A DNA stretch of 64,000 nt from Candidatus Neomarinimicrobiota bacterium (GTDB lineage: Bacteria > Fidelibacterota > Fidelibacteria > Fidelibacterales > Fidelibacteraceae), in NCBI GenBank assembly GCA_021157965.1, contig JAGGVO010000047.1, positions 1 through 64,000 on the forward strand, written 5' to 3'. Positions 1 to 8,701 of the stretch are shown here, piece by piece; positions within the stretch are counted from its first letter, which is position 1; the number at the start of each line of letters is the position of its first letter. The notes under the pieces were generated by a model, which saw only the letters and a program-made list of their open reading frames with translations, did not search any database and was not told the DNA's origin. The position numbers and the translations under genes are program-made.

Positions 1-771
1 CAGGTTCCCGGAACATCGGATGTGGAAGTTGACGAAAAGACCGGTGTTTTAAAGCGGGACGGCATTGATTCCAAAATGAATCCATACGATTTATATGCCA
101 TTGAGACAGCCCTGAAAATCCGGGAAACAAAGGGAGGAACCATTAAGGTCCTGAGTATGGGTCCGCCACAGGCTGCTCAAATCATCCGGGAAGCATATAT
201 GATGGGGGTAGACGAAGGGGCATTGTTAACGGACCGAAAATTTGCCGGAGCGGATGTGCTTGCCACAGCCTATACTCTTTCCCAGGGAATCCGTAAAATG
301 GGTGAATTCGATCTGCTTCTCTGCGGTAAAATGACAACGGACGGGGATACGGCTCAGGTTGGGCCGGAAATTGCCGAATTCTTACAAATCCCCCATGTAT
401 CCAATGTCAGGCAAATCCTTTCCATGGACGATAAAGCCATCACCGTCGAAATGGACATGCCCGAGACCGTTGAAATCCAGGAAGTTTTGTTTCCCTGCCT
501 CATCACGGTAGAAAAAGATATTTATACACCCCGGCTCCCATCCTTTAAATTGAAATTAAAAACCAATAAAAGGGAAATTCCCCATATCACCTTCAGGGAT
601 CTGGAAGACCAGGATATCTATCATTACGGATTGAACGGTTCCCCAACGCAGGTTCTGAAAGTCTTTCCTCCTCCCAAAAATGATGTGAGTGAAGTGTGGA
701 CCGGAAGTGGTGACGAACTGGGAAGACGGCTGGCGGAAAAACTCAAAGAACTGAAATTTGTCCGGGAGTAA
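1..771 (+). CDS. etfB: Electron transfer flavoprotein subunit beta (5'-truncated by window edge)
   Basis: Small subunit of an electron transfer flavoprotein. The reading frame is open from base 1 and the first visible residues (QVPGTSDVEVD) are the usual continuation of the EtfB N-terminus, so only about eight residues should lie outside the window; a GTG at 22 is internal. The segment TDGDTAQVGPE is the nucleotide/flavin loop characteristic of electron-bifurcating Etf proteins; plain AMP-binding Etfs differ here. The stop is two bases before the etfA start, so the genes are translationally coupled. With the following etfA and FAD dehydrogenase it should form a soluble cytoplasmic complex. 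Family is certain; the bifurcating subtype is inferred from this loop and the neighbours. Confidence 0.95.
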   Translation, partial: QVPGTSDVEVDEKTGVLKRDGIDSKMNPYDLYAIETALKIRETKGGTIKVLSMGPPQAAQIIREAYMMGVDEGALLTDRKFAGADVLATAYTLSQGIRKMGEFDLLLCGKMTTDGDTAQVGPEIAEFLQIPHVSNVRQILSMDDKAITVEMDMPETVEIQEVLFPCLITVEKDIYTPRLPSFKLKLKTNKREIPHITFRDLEDQDIYHYGLNGSPTQVLKVFPPPKNDVSEVWTGSGDELGRRLAEKLKELKFVRE

Positions 772-773
772 TC

Positions 774-1982
774 ATGGCAAAAATCATTATCCATCAGGAA
801 AACATCCGAAATCCCGAAGAACTGACAAACGTGTGTCCTTTCAATGCCATTGAATATATCAACGAGTACCTGAGCATCAATGCTGCATGCAAAATGTGCA
901 AAATCTGTGTTAAAAAGTATCCGGATGTCTTTGAATATGTGGAGGAAGAGCGGCCTCAGGTAAACAAATCGGCCTGGCGGGGCATTGCAGTCTATGCAGA
1001 TCACGTGGAGGGCAACATTCATCCCGTGACCTTTGAGCTTTTGGGCAAAGCCCGGGAAATGGCAGTTAAAATCGGTTACCCCGTATACTGCCTGATGATG
1101 GGGGACAGAATTTCCATAAAGGCAGAGGAGCTCCGGCATTACGGAGCGGATAAGATATTTGTCTATGATAAACCGGAGTTGAAAGATTTCCGGATTGAGC
1201 CCTATACAGCGGTTTTTGAAGATTTCATCAAAAAGGTGCGGCCTTCCATTGTATTGGTTGGCGGAACCACCGTGGGGCGTTCTTTGGCACCCCGGACGGC
1301 TGCCCGGTTTCGGACGGGACTCACTGCCGATTGTACCATCCTGGATGTACAGGATAACACCGATTTGGATCAGATACGGCCTGCTTTTGGCGGTAACATC
1401 ATGGCTCATATTCACACTCCGAATCACCGGCCCCAGTTTGCCACGGTCCGGTACAAAATATTCAATGCCCCGGAGCGGACTGCAAAACCTTCGGGAGAGC
1501 TTATTTTTGAGGATATTCCATCCCATCGCCTGAAAAGCCGCATCCGGGTTCTGGAAGTACGGAAAAAGGAAAAGGTTCAGTCCATCGAAGATGCCGAAGT
1601 TATCGTTGTCGCCGGCAAAGGCGTAAAGAAAGAGGCTGATTTGGCCATGATCCGCGAATTGGCAGACCGGCTGGGCGGCATGGTGGCCACAACCCGGCCC
1701 TTAATTGAAGCCGGCTGGTCAGACCCCCGAACCCAAATCGGTCTCAGCGGTCGGACGGTAAAGCCCAAACTCATGATTACATGCGGCGTATCCGGATCTG
1801 TCCAGTTTGTCGCCGGCATGAACAATTCGGAAAACATCATTGCCATCAACACAGACCCGAAAGCTTCCATCTTTGATGTTGCCCATTATGCCATTATCGG
1901 GGATCTCTATGAAGTCATTCCCGCTTTATTGAAGGAACTGCCGGCCCCGGAGGGTCAGACTCACAAAGGAGACCAAGTATGA
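774..1982 (+). CDS. etfA: Electron transfer flavoprotein subunit alpha with N-terminal ferredoxin-like domain
   Basis: The 402-residue product is longer than classical EtfA (about 320) because of an N-terminal ferredoxin-like segment. Cys21 (followed by Pro), Cys39, Cys42 and Cys45 have the spacing expected for one [4Fe-4S] cluster. The rest is a normal EtfA: an alpha/beta domain, then the C-terminal FAD domain with [12 protein letters not shown] (about 345-356) and [14 protein letters not shown]. The ATG follows GGGAG with 5-nt spacing. The stop overlaps the next start (ATGA). The same domain plan is known in LctC of the Acetobacterium woodii lactate dehydrogenase/Etf complex. The cluster would give an electron path to ferredoxin, but which carrier is used cannot be read from sequence. 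Confidence 0.95.
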   Translation: MAKIIIHQENIRNPEELTNVCPFNAIEYINEYLSINAACKMCKICVKKYPDVFEYVEEERPQVNKSAWRGIAVYADHVEGNIHPVTFELLGKAREMAVKIGYPVYCLMMGDRISIKAEELRHYGADKIFVYDKPELKDFRIEPYTAVFEDFIKKVRPSIVLVGGTTVGRSLAPRTAARFRTGLTADCTILDVQDNTDLDQIRPAFGGNIMAHIHTPNHRPQFATVRYKIFNAPERTAKPSGELIFEDIPSHRLKSRIRVLEVRKKEKVQSIEDAEVIVVAGKGVKKEADLAMIRELADRLGGMVATTRPLIEAGWSDPRTQIGLSGRTVKPKLMITCGVSGSVQFVAGMNNSENIIAINTDPKASIFDVAHYAIIGDLYEVIPALLKELPAPEGQTHKGDQV

Positions 1983-3382
1983 GTTTCACATATAAACAGG
2001 TAGATGCCCGGGATATTGAATTTTTAAAATCGGTCTGTGAGCCGGAACGGGTGATGACGGGTGAAGCAATTCATGAAGATTACAGTCACGACGAGCTGGC
2101 AGGCATACACCGCTATCCGGATGTCGTAGCTGAAGTGCAAAACCGGGAAGAAGTCTCGAAAATCATGAAATATGCCTGGGAAAATAATATTCCCGTCACC
2201 CCTCGTGGACAGGGAACAGGTCTGGTTGGAGCTGCCGTACCGGTGAAGGGGGGCATCCTCATGAGCCTTGTGAGGATGAATAAAATCCTTGAGTTGGATG
2301 AAGACAATCTAACTTTAACGGTTGAACCGGGCGTATTGCTGATGGAAATTTCTAAACATGTAGAATCCCATGATCTTTTTTATCCTCCCGATCCGGGAGA
2401 GAAAAGTGCAACCATCGGGGGAAATATCAACACCAATGCCGGCGGCATGCGGGCAGTTAAATACGGTGTAACCCGGGATTTTGTCCGGGGACTTGAGGTA
2501 GTGCTTCCCAATGGCGAAATGGTTGAAATGGGTGGTAAAATTGTTAAGGACAGCTCCGGTTACAGTCTGAAGGATTTGATTATTGGTTCCGAAGGAACCC
2601 TTGGGATTGTTACAGCTGCCACCCTGAAGCTTCTGCCCCTGCCAAGGGTTGCCATCAGCCTTCTTGTCCCCTTTCCAACCCTGGAAACAGCTATCGAAAC
2701 AGTGCCTGAAATTATCAAATCCAAAAGCATCCCCACAGCCATTGAATACATGGAACGACGGGTAATTTTGAATGCTGAAGATTATCTGGGAAAAAAATTC
2801 CCGGACGCCACATCCGATGCCTACCTTCTGCTCACCTTTGATGGAAATACCCGCGAAGAAGTGGAAAAACAGTATGAAAAGGTTGCCCATATCTGCTTGG
2901 ATGCCGGTGCCATGGATGTTTTCATTTCAGACACCCAGGAAAGGCAGGAATCAATCTGGAGTGCCCGGGGAGCTTTTCTGGAAGCCATCAAGGCATCCAC
3001 AACGGAAATGGATGAGTGCGATGTAGTGGTTCCCCGAAAACACGTAGCCACTTTTATCCGTTATACCCGCCGGATTGAAAAAGAACTGGATATCCGCATT
3101 GCCAGTTTTGGTCACGCGGGGGACGGGAATCTCCATGTCTATCTGCTGAAGGATGAGATGGACAATGAAACCTACCATAAAAAGCTTACGGCTGCCTTCG
3201 ATCGCCTGTATAAAAAGGGTAAAGAACTGGGCGGACATATATCGGGTGAACATGGCATCGGGTATGCCAAACGGGAATACCTGAAAAAAAACGCCGGCGA
3301 TACCTACATGCAGCTTTTACGCAATATTAAAACAGCCTTTGATCCCAAAAACATCCTCAATCCGGAAAAAGTCTGCTTTTAA
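1979..3382 (+). CDS. lctD: FAD-linked (D-)lactate/glycolate dehydrogenase, GlcD/LctD family
   Basis: FAD-binding oxidoreductase of the vanillyl-alcohol-oxidase fold, 467 residues, the normal length for GlcD/LctD. The FAD PP-loop [14 protein letters not shown] lies around residues 72-85, and the C-terminal substrate/flavin motifs [13 protein letters not shown] and [16 protein letters not shown] are intact. A good AGGAG lies 7 nt before the ATG, which overlaps the etfA stop. As the third gene of an etfB-etfA-dehydrogenase operon it most likely oxidises lactate (or another 2-hydroxy acid) and hands electrons to the bifurcating Etf, coupling NAD+ reduction to ferredoxin oxidation. Substrate identity is inference: glycolate or 2-hydroxyglutarate dehydrogenases have the same fold. 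Confidence 0.85.
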   Translation: MSFTYKQVDARDIEFLKSVCEPERVMTGEAIHEDYSHDELAGIHRYPDVVAEVQNREEVSKIMKYAWENNIPVTPRGQGTGLVGAAVPVKGGILMSLVRMNKILELDEDNLTLTVEPGVLLMEISKHVESHDLFYPPDPGEKSATIGGNINTNAGGMRAVKYGVTRDFVRGLEVVLPNGEMVEMGGKIVKDSSGYSLKDLIIGSEGTLGIVTAATLKLLPLPRVAISLLVPFPTLETAIETVPEIIKSKSIPTAIEYMERRVILNAEDYLGKKFPDATSDAYLLLTFDGNTREEVEKQYEKVAHICLDAGAMDVFISDTQERQESIWSARGAFLEAIKASTTEMDECDVVVPRKHVATFIRYTRRIEKELDIRIASFGHAGDGNLHVYLLKDEMDNETYHKKLTAAFDRLYKKGKELGGHISGEHGIGYAKREYLKKNAGDTYMQLLRNIKTAFDPKNILNPEKVCF

Positions 3383-3384
3383 TA

Positions 3385-3480
3385 AAACCTCTCAACGTCT
3401 AAACCTCTCAACGTCTAAACCTCTCAACGTCTAAACGTCTCAACGTCTAAACGTCTAAACGTCTAAACCTCTCAACGCCC
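3385..3480. repeat. Tandem 8-bp repeat array between convergent genes
   Basis: Eleven consecutive 8-bp units occupy 3385-3472, followed by a degraded twelfth. The units are aaacctct, caacgtct and aaacgtct, i.e. (A/C)AAC(C/G)TCT. The array starts two bases after the lctD stop and runs through the stop codon of the permease gene on the other strand. It contains no spacer, so it is not CRISPR. Phase is perfect over 88 bp, which suggests recent slipped-strand expansion. Confidence 0.9.
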
Positions 3481-5325
3481 TTCCTGCTTTTTCCCGAAAT
3501 CGGGACTGATAGGCAGGTACCGAATCAATATAAAGCCAGGAATAGTTGCCAGCATAACCCAGATAAAGAAATTCTGGTAACCCACAATTTCCTGAATCCA
3601 GCCACTGATCATCCCCGGAATCATCATGCCCAATGCCATAAAACCGGTACACAGGGCGTAATGGGCTGTTTTAAACTTGCCTTCGGCAACGGAAATCATA
3701 TAGAGCATATAGGCGGTAAATCCGAATCCGTATCCGAATTGTTCCAGTCCCACACATAAGGCCACGACAAAGGTATTGGACGGCAAAGCAGAGGACATGT
3801 AGATATAAACGGCATTCGGAACATTTATGGCGATAGCCATCCACCATATCCAGTATTTGAGTCCGTGTTTAGCTGCGGCAAAACCGCCCAGAATCCCTCC
3901 GAGTGTAAGCATCAGAAGGCCGATTGTTCCATAGATAAAACCGTATTCCTGAGTTGTGAGCCCTAATCCTCCGGCTTCCTGGGCATCCAGAATAAAGGGC
4001 GCCGCCAGTTTGACCAGCTGGGATTCACCCAGTCGAAAAAGCAGGAGAAAAGCAATAGAAACACCGATTTTTTCTTTTGTAAAAAAATCTTTGAAGGTTC
4101 CGAAGAAATCCTTCATGAATTCAAGAAGAGAACTTTGTTTCCGTTCTTCCTCCACATTTTTCGGCAGAACAAAGAAATGATACACGGCAAAGAACATGAA
4201 AAGGACAAACAGGACAATGAAGGTCACGGACCAACTTAGAACAATATTTCCACTGTTTGCCTCAAAGGTGGCAAATTCCCTCTGATCCAGTTTGGGATCC
4301 AATTGGATTAAAGCCATGGCGGGCTGATCCCAGTTATCACGGGTAAACACAAAGCGGGTGCCTTCCACCAGATTGATATTTTTGCTTCCTGTATTCCGGC
4401 CGAAAGTGATCACCACTTCTTCGTCATCTTTTTCCGGAGCTTTATTGAGCCGGAAAAAGATAACACCCATATTACCGACTTTTTCAAGGACCGGTTTGGG
4501 TTTATCGCCGAAACGATTCTTCAGAGTTTGTTTAAGGGGATCCGCCACATGAACGGCCCACCAGGAATGTGATTCCTTTTTCACCACTTCCTCTTCCTTG
4601 GGCTGCCCGTGGGCCAGATTCCAGGCTTTAACGGCTGCTTTGATGGAATCGGCCGTGGTTGTCATGATGGGCTCAATGTCAATCACAACTTCATCCGGCC
4701 AGCTGACAATGGATAATTCACCTGTTTCATCAATGGAAGGCATATCCTCTGCAGTAGCCATGGTATATACTTCCGGGGAGACATCGGAATAGGCTTTCAG
4801 TTCAACGGAATCCAGTCCGCTGTTACTTTCGATCAGTCCAGCCAGAATAATCAGCAGCCCCTGTCCCGTCAGCATGGCAAATCGGTAAAAAGTGCTCCGG
4901 ATTCCTACAAACCAGGCCTGTTGATGCTGGTCCAGGCCAATCATATACAAACCATCGGCCGCAATGTCATGGGTGGCGGAGCTGAAAGCCATAAGCCAGA
5001 AAATCCCAATGGTGATTTTAAAGAAATTCGGCAAGGGGATGGTGAGGGCAACACTGCCCAAAGCGGCACCAATAATAAGCTGCATGGCAAGAACCCAGAA
5101 CCGCTTTGTTTTCAACACATCCACAATGGGGCTCCAGAAGGGTTTTATCACCCAGGGTAAATAGAGCCAGCTTGTATAGAGTGCAATTTCAGCATTTGAA
5201 ACCCCCATTTTCTTGTACATCACCACCGTGATATACATTACAATCGCGTAAGGGAGTCCTTCGGCATAATAAAGTGATGGTATCCACCACCAGGGAGATC
5301 GGCTTTTTGTGCTTTTTTCCGTCAT
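3472..5325 (-). CDS. AmpG-like major facilitator permease with a large periplasmic insertion
   Basis: Twelve-helix MFS permease. The N-terminal half (WWWIPSLYYAEGLPYAIVMY, then FWSPIVDVLKTKRFWV and SATHDIAADGLYM) resembles the AmpG/PAT1 group that imports muropeptides or acetyl-CoA-type solutes. At 617 residues it is about 190 longer than usual. The excess is one hydrophilic block, roughly residues 168-358, between helices 5 and 6, on the predicted periplasmic side. I chose the ATG at 5325; the frame extends to a TTG at 5337 without better support. The stop codon lies inside the 8-bp repeat array. The gene is transcribed after the nucleoside phosphorylase but 178 bp away, so it may have its own promoter. 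Substrate unknown. Confidence 0.8.
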   Translation of the reverse strand: MTEKSTKSRSPWWWIPSLYYAEGLPYAIVMYITVVMYKKMGVSNAEIALYTSWLYLPWVIKPFWSPIVDVLKTKRFWVLAMQLIIGAALGSVALTIPLPNFFKITIGIFWLMAFSSATHDIAADGLYMIGLDQHQQAWFVGIRSTFYRFAMLTGQGLLIILAGLIESNSGLDSVELKAYSDVSPEVYTMATAEDMPSIDETGELSIVSWPDEVVIDIEPIMTTTADSIKAAVKAWNLAHGQPKEEEVVKKESHSWWAVHVADPLKQTLKNRFGDKPKPVLEKVGNMGVIFFRLNKAPEKDDEEVVITFGRNTGSKNINLVEGTRFVFTRDNWDQPAMALIQLDPKLDQREFATFEANSGNIVLSWSVTFIVLFVLFMFFAVYHFFVLPKNVEEERKQSSLLEFMKDFFGTFKDFFTKEKIGVSIAFLLLFRLGESQLVKLAAPFILDAQEAGGLGLTTQEYGFIYGTIGLLMLTLGGILGGFAAAKHGLKYWIWWMAIAINVPNAVYIYMSSALPSNTFVVALCVGLEQFGYGFGFTAYMLYMISVAEGKFKTAHYALCTGFMALGMMIPGMISGWIQEIVGYQNFFIWVMLATIPGFILIRYLPISPDFGKKQEGR

Positions 5326-5503
5326 GTCAAATCCCAATTTTAATGAGTGTATTTTTGCACGTGCAATTTACATGAAATGAAAAGGGAGAACAAGCCAAGA
5401 GCATATACTCCGGACTGAAATCCGGGGCCATCTTTTTTCCTGTTCCGGGCAAATACGGGAATCCGCTCCTATCCCTCGTATCCTCTCTTTCCGTTTCCCC
5501 CAA

Positions 5504-6769
5504 CTATCCCTCTAAAACAAACCTTTTCCCTATTTCTTTCGTCTTTTGATTCAGGGTTTTTTCATTATCTGAAAAAAGGGTAATCACAGGATCTCCGGGA
5601 GAAACTTTATCACCAATATTTACATGGACCAGCATCCCGGCTTTCGGGTCGATAGTATCGGTGTTTTTCCGTCTTCCGGCTCCCAAATCGATAGCATCCA
5701 GTCCCAAACCATACGTATCAATGGATTTTACAGTGCCATTTTCATCGGCGGTGATTTCTGCCACATAATCAGACTCAGGATAGGTATCGGGATCTTCGAG
5801 AACGGAAATATCCCCGTCCTGTGCTTTTACAATTTCCAGAAATTTATCAAAGGCCTTACCGTTATCCAGGAGAGATGCCAGTTCGGCACGAATTTCTTTC
5901 CGGTCGGCTTCCGGTTCGGCCAGAAGAATCATCTCTTCCGTCAGGCGGATGGATAAATCCCGGACATCTTTGGGACCACCGCCAAGAAGGACATCCAGGG
6001 ATTCGCGGACTTCCAGCCAATTCCCAATCGCTTTTCCAAGAGACTGATTCATATCCGTGATGACAGGCGTGACTTTCAGGCCTCCCGCCTCTCCAAAGTG
6101 TTTCAGTTTTGAGGCCAGTGTTTCAGCATCTTTTTGCGTTTGCATAAAAGCACCGTTCCCCGATTTCACATCCAGGACAAGTCCCTGAATTCCTTCTGCA
6201 ATTTTTTTACTCAATATTGAAATGCAAATAAGGGGAATGGAGCGGACGGTTGCGGTCACATCCCGGAGAGCGTACAATTCCCGGTCTGCCGGACAAATAT
6301 CGTTTGTTTGTCCGATGAGGGCGCAGCCGATGGTATCGGTCTGTTCCTGAAATTCCTTCAAAGTTAAATTGGTTCTCAGCCCGGGAATGCTTTCCAGTTT
6401 ATCCAGGGTTCCGCCTGAATGTCCCAGTGCTCTACCGGAGATCATAGGAACCCTTACTCTGCCCGATGCGGCCGCCAAAGGTGCAAGAATCAATGAGATT
6501 TTGTCTCCAACCCCACCAGTACTGTGTTTATCGGCATAAAAGACATCCTTATGCTTGAAATGTATCCTTTCCCCGCTTTTAATGACGATATCAATCAGAT
6601 TTGATACCTCCTCATCTTCCAATCCGCGAAAATATATTGCCATCAACATGGCGGACATCTGATACGCAGGGATATCTTCAGATAAATATCCGGAAATAAA
6701 AAATTCCCACTCTTTGCGGGTCAGAGATTTTCCGGCCTGTTTTTTTTCAATCAATGAATAGGGTAACAT
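5504..6769 (-). CDS. pdp: Pyrimidine-nucleoside / thymidine phosphorylase
   Basis: Cytoplasmic nucleoside salvage enzyme that phosphorolyses thymidine, deoxyuridine or uridine to the base and (deoxy)ribose-1-phosphate. The 421-residue protein carries the family signature SGRALGHSGGTLDKLESIPG near residues 113-132, the phosphate-binding KHSTGGVGDK, and the DVKSGNGAFM segment. Its length fits the Pdp/DeoA family. The ATG overlaps the upstream carbonic-anhydrase-like stop (ATGA), so it is the translationally coupled last gene of the operon starting at 11833. Sequence alone does not separate Pdp (broad pyrimidine) from DeoA (thymidine-specific). Confidence 0.93.
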   Translation of the reverse strand: MLPYSLIEKKQAGKSLTRKEWEFFISGYLSEDIPAYQMSAMLMAIYFRGLEDEEVSNLIDIVIKSGERIHFKHKDVFYADKHSTGGVGDKISLILAPLAAASGRVRVPMISGRALGHSGGTLDKLESIPGLRTNLTLKEFQEQTDTIGCALIGQTNDICPADRELYALRDVTATVRSIPLICISILSKKIAEGIQGLVLDVKSGNGAFMQTQKDAETLASKLKHFGEAGGLKVTPVITDMNQSLGKAIGNWLEVRESLDVLLGGGPKDVRDLSIRLTEEMILLAEPEADRKEIRAELASLLDNGKAFDKFLEIVKAQDGDISVLEDPDTYPESDYVAEITADENGTVKSIDTYGLGLDAIDLGAGRRKNTDTIDPKAGMLVHVNIGDKVSPGDPVITLFSDNEKTLNQKTKEIGKRFVLEG

Positions 6770-7293
6770 CAGTCTGTCTCCTGATTTGTTAAAAGATACG
6801 ATTCTGCCAATTCACGGTAGTGATGAGCCGAGCTCAGAATTTTCTCATATTCCTCATCCGTCACATCCCGGATTACTTTAGCCGGCACACCGGCAACCAA
6901 GGTTCGGGCAGGTACGGTAAAATGTTCCCGGACAACAGCACCTGCCGCCACAATAGATCCTTCTTCCACAACAGACCCGTTTAACAACGTGGCACCCATA
7001 CCAATGAGAACCCTGTCCCGGATATCTGTCCCATGAATAATGGCTCCATGACCAATAGTCACATCATCACCTACCAGTGCCGGATATTCTCCCGTACCCG
7101 TATGGACCAGAACCCCATCCTGGAGGTTAGAGTTTTCCCCGATACGAATATAGTGGATATCCCCCCGAAGGACGGAGCGAAACCATACTGAGGTATATTC
7201 TCCGATAATCACATCGCCGATCAGGGTCGTATCAGGTAACAGCATTGTTTTAGGATGAATGACAGGCTTCACGCCGTGATGGATAATAATCAT
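6769..7293 (-). CDS. Gamma-carbonic anhydrase family left-handed beta-helix protein
   Basis: Trimeric hexapeptide-repeat protein of the YrdA/PaaY/gamma-CA family, 174 residues. Repeats of the I-G-x-x-x form (VIIGEYTSVWFRSVLRGD, IGENSNLQDGVLVHTG, VTIGHGAIIHG, VLIGMGATLL) run through most of the chain. The three histidines expected for metal binding are visible: one in VLVHTG and two in IGHGAIIHG. The usual NLQDGVLVH signature is present. Overlapping ATGA junctions on both sides couple it to the LptF/G-type gene upstream and the phosphorylase downstream. Carbonic anhydrase activity is plausible, but many family members are inactive or act on acyl-CoA. Confidence 0.88.
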   Translation of the reverse strand: MIIIHHGVKPVIHPKTMLLPDTTLIGDVIIGEYTSVWFRSVLRGDIHYIRIGENSNLQDGVLVHTGTGEYPALVGDDVTIGHGAIIHGTDIRDRVLIGMGATLLNGSVVEEGSIVAAGAVVREHFTVPARTLVAGVPAKVIRDVTDEEYEKILSSAHHYRELAESYLLTNQETD

Positions 7294-8672
7294 GATTCAT
7301 CGTTCCCGTTTTTTACACGTTTTCTGAATATTTTCAGGGTGACTTGTTCCCGTATGGCATACCACACCAGAAAAATCCCCAGGAATCCAAAGAAAATGTT
7401 GGATGACCACATCGCCACCCAGGGGGAGATAATAGCCCGGTCGGCCAGGCGTTCGCCGCCCATAAGGGATGCCCAGTACACCAGGAAAAAGACAACACTC
7501 ACCCCAACGGCCACACCCATACTTCCCCGGCGGGCAATGATTCCCAAAGGTGCCCCTACCAGGACGAATATGATACAGGCAACCGGCATGGATATCTTTT
7601 TATGAATCTCCACCAAATATTTATTTTCCTGCATTTTATAAGCCTGGAGAATCCTGATATCCGTATCCAGGCGTTTCTGTCGGGCTTTCAATGTCCTGAT
7701 TTGCTGTTTATAATTCCTGGCTTTCCGAGGATTGTTTGCGATGGAATCCCTCTCGAAAGAGGTTACCAGATTGTTCAGATGGGCATCAAACCTGTTCACA
7801 TCAAAGACTGTTGTATCTGCATCCCAGCGGGCCATATCCGATTTAATCCTGTTTCGGATACTTTCCTGGCGCTCACGATAATCATGGACAATGGCCAGCA
7901 TATCCGCAATATCCATCTCCCGGTCCCCCCGGTGATTCGACTCTTTTCTCTGGAGAGACATTTCATCCACAGGAATGGTGATGCGATGCTTTTCAAAATG
8001 GAGTATCCGGTATTCCTCATCTTTTTCAGCGGGATACTCATGAATTTCACCATCCTGCAAATCCAGGATCACCCGTGTACCCCTGGTGGATAAGTTTCCG
8101 GTATGAGCCCAGACAGTAATGTGCTGCCCCTCGGGAGACGTGTGGTAAATGAGCAAATCCTTTAAGTTATTTCCTTCTTTCTGCCGGATGAAGAGGGTGT
8201 AATCGGGAATATCATACAGGAAATATCCGGCATTGATATTCAGGTCGGGATGTTTTTGATAGATAGCCCTTTTTAAAAGTCTGGCCCGGTGGTTGGCATC
8301 CGGCAGGATATAATTGTTGAAGTACAGAAGTCCCAACATCACAATAAAGGCAAAGAGAAGAGATGGCCGGATAATCGATGTAAAACTGATTCCCGAAGCC
8401 CGCATGGCCGTAATTTCGTTATCTTCTCCCAGCCGGCCGTAAGCCATGAGGGTTGAAATGAGCACCGCCATGGGAACGGCCATCGCCAAAATCCATGCCA
8501 GATTCAGTATGATATATTCTACGGCTACAAAACCCAGGTTTTTACCCAGCAACTTATCCAGACTTGTCATGAGCAGATTGGAAATAAAAAGAAAAGCAAG
8601 CACGAAAATGGCAGCAAAAAAGGGGCCCTGATGCTCTTTAAAAATGTAAACATAGAGTTTTGGAATTCTCAT
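7290..8672 (-). CDS. LptF/LptG family permease (YjgP/YjgQ), lipopolysaccharide export
   Basis: Inner-membrane component of the LptB2FG ABC transporter that extracts LPS for export, 460 residues. The N-terminus (three hydrophobic segments in about residues 12-125, with MAYGRLGEDNEITAMRASG) is the typical LptF/G cytoplasmic coupling region. A periplasmic beta-jellyroll (about 140-240) and three C-terminal helices follow. A charged, probably coiled-coil stretch (about 255-345) before the final helices is longer than in enterobacterial LptF/G. No partner lptF/G gene or lptB is in the window. It starts 29 bp after the large barrel protein gene and overlaps the next gene by 4 bp. I cannot decide between LptF and LptG. 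Confidence 0.88.
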   Translation of the reverse strand: MRIPKLYVYIFKEHQGPFFAAIFVLAFLFISNLLMTSLDKLLGKNLGFVAVEYIILNLAWILAMAVPMAVLISTLMAYGRLGEDNEITAMRASGISFTSIIRPSLLFAFIVMLGLLYFNNYILPDANHRARLLKRAIYQKHPDLNINAGYFLYDIPDYTLFIRQKEGNNLKDLLIYHTSPEGQHITVWAHTGNLSTRGTRVILDLQDGEIHEYPAEKDEEYRILHFEKHRITIPVDEMSLQRKESNHRGDREMDIADMLAIVHDYRERQESIRNRIKSDMARWDADTTVFDVNRFDAHLNNLVTSFERDSIANNPRKARNYKQQIRTLKARQKRLDTDIRILQAYKMQENKYLVEIHKKISMPVACIIFVLVGAPLGIIARRGSMGVAVGVSVVFFLVYWASLMGGERLADRAIISPWVAMWSSNIFFGFLGIFLVWYAIREQVTLKIFRKRVKNGNDES

Positions 8673-8701
8673 AAAAGCCGGTCTCCGGTATAGTCAGCCA
8701 T

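Noticed and set aside
624-1526. 300-codon open frame on the minus strand opposite etfB/etfA
   Set aside because: It lies wholly opposite genes with clear family motifs, has no recognisable domain, and its codons mirror the + strand gene.
3385-3480. Short regular repeats considered as a CRISPR array
   Set aside because: Units are 8 bp, directly adjacent, with no unique spacers. It is a tandem repeat.
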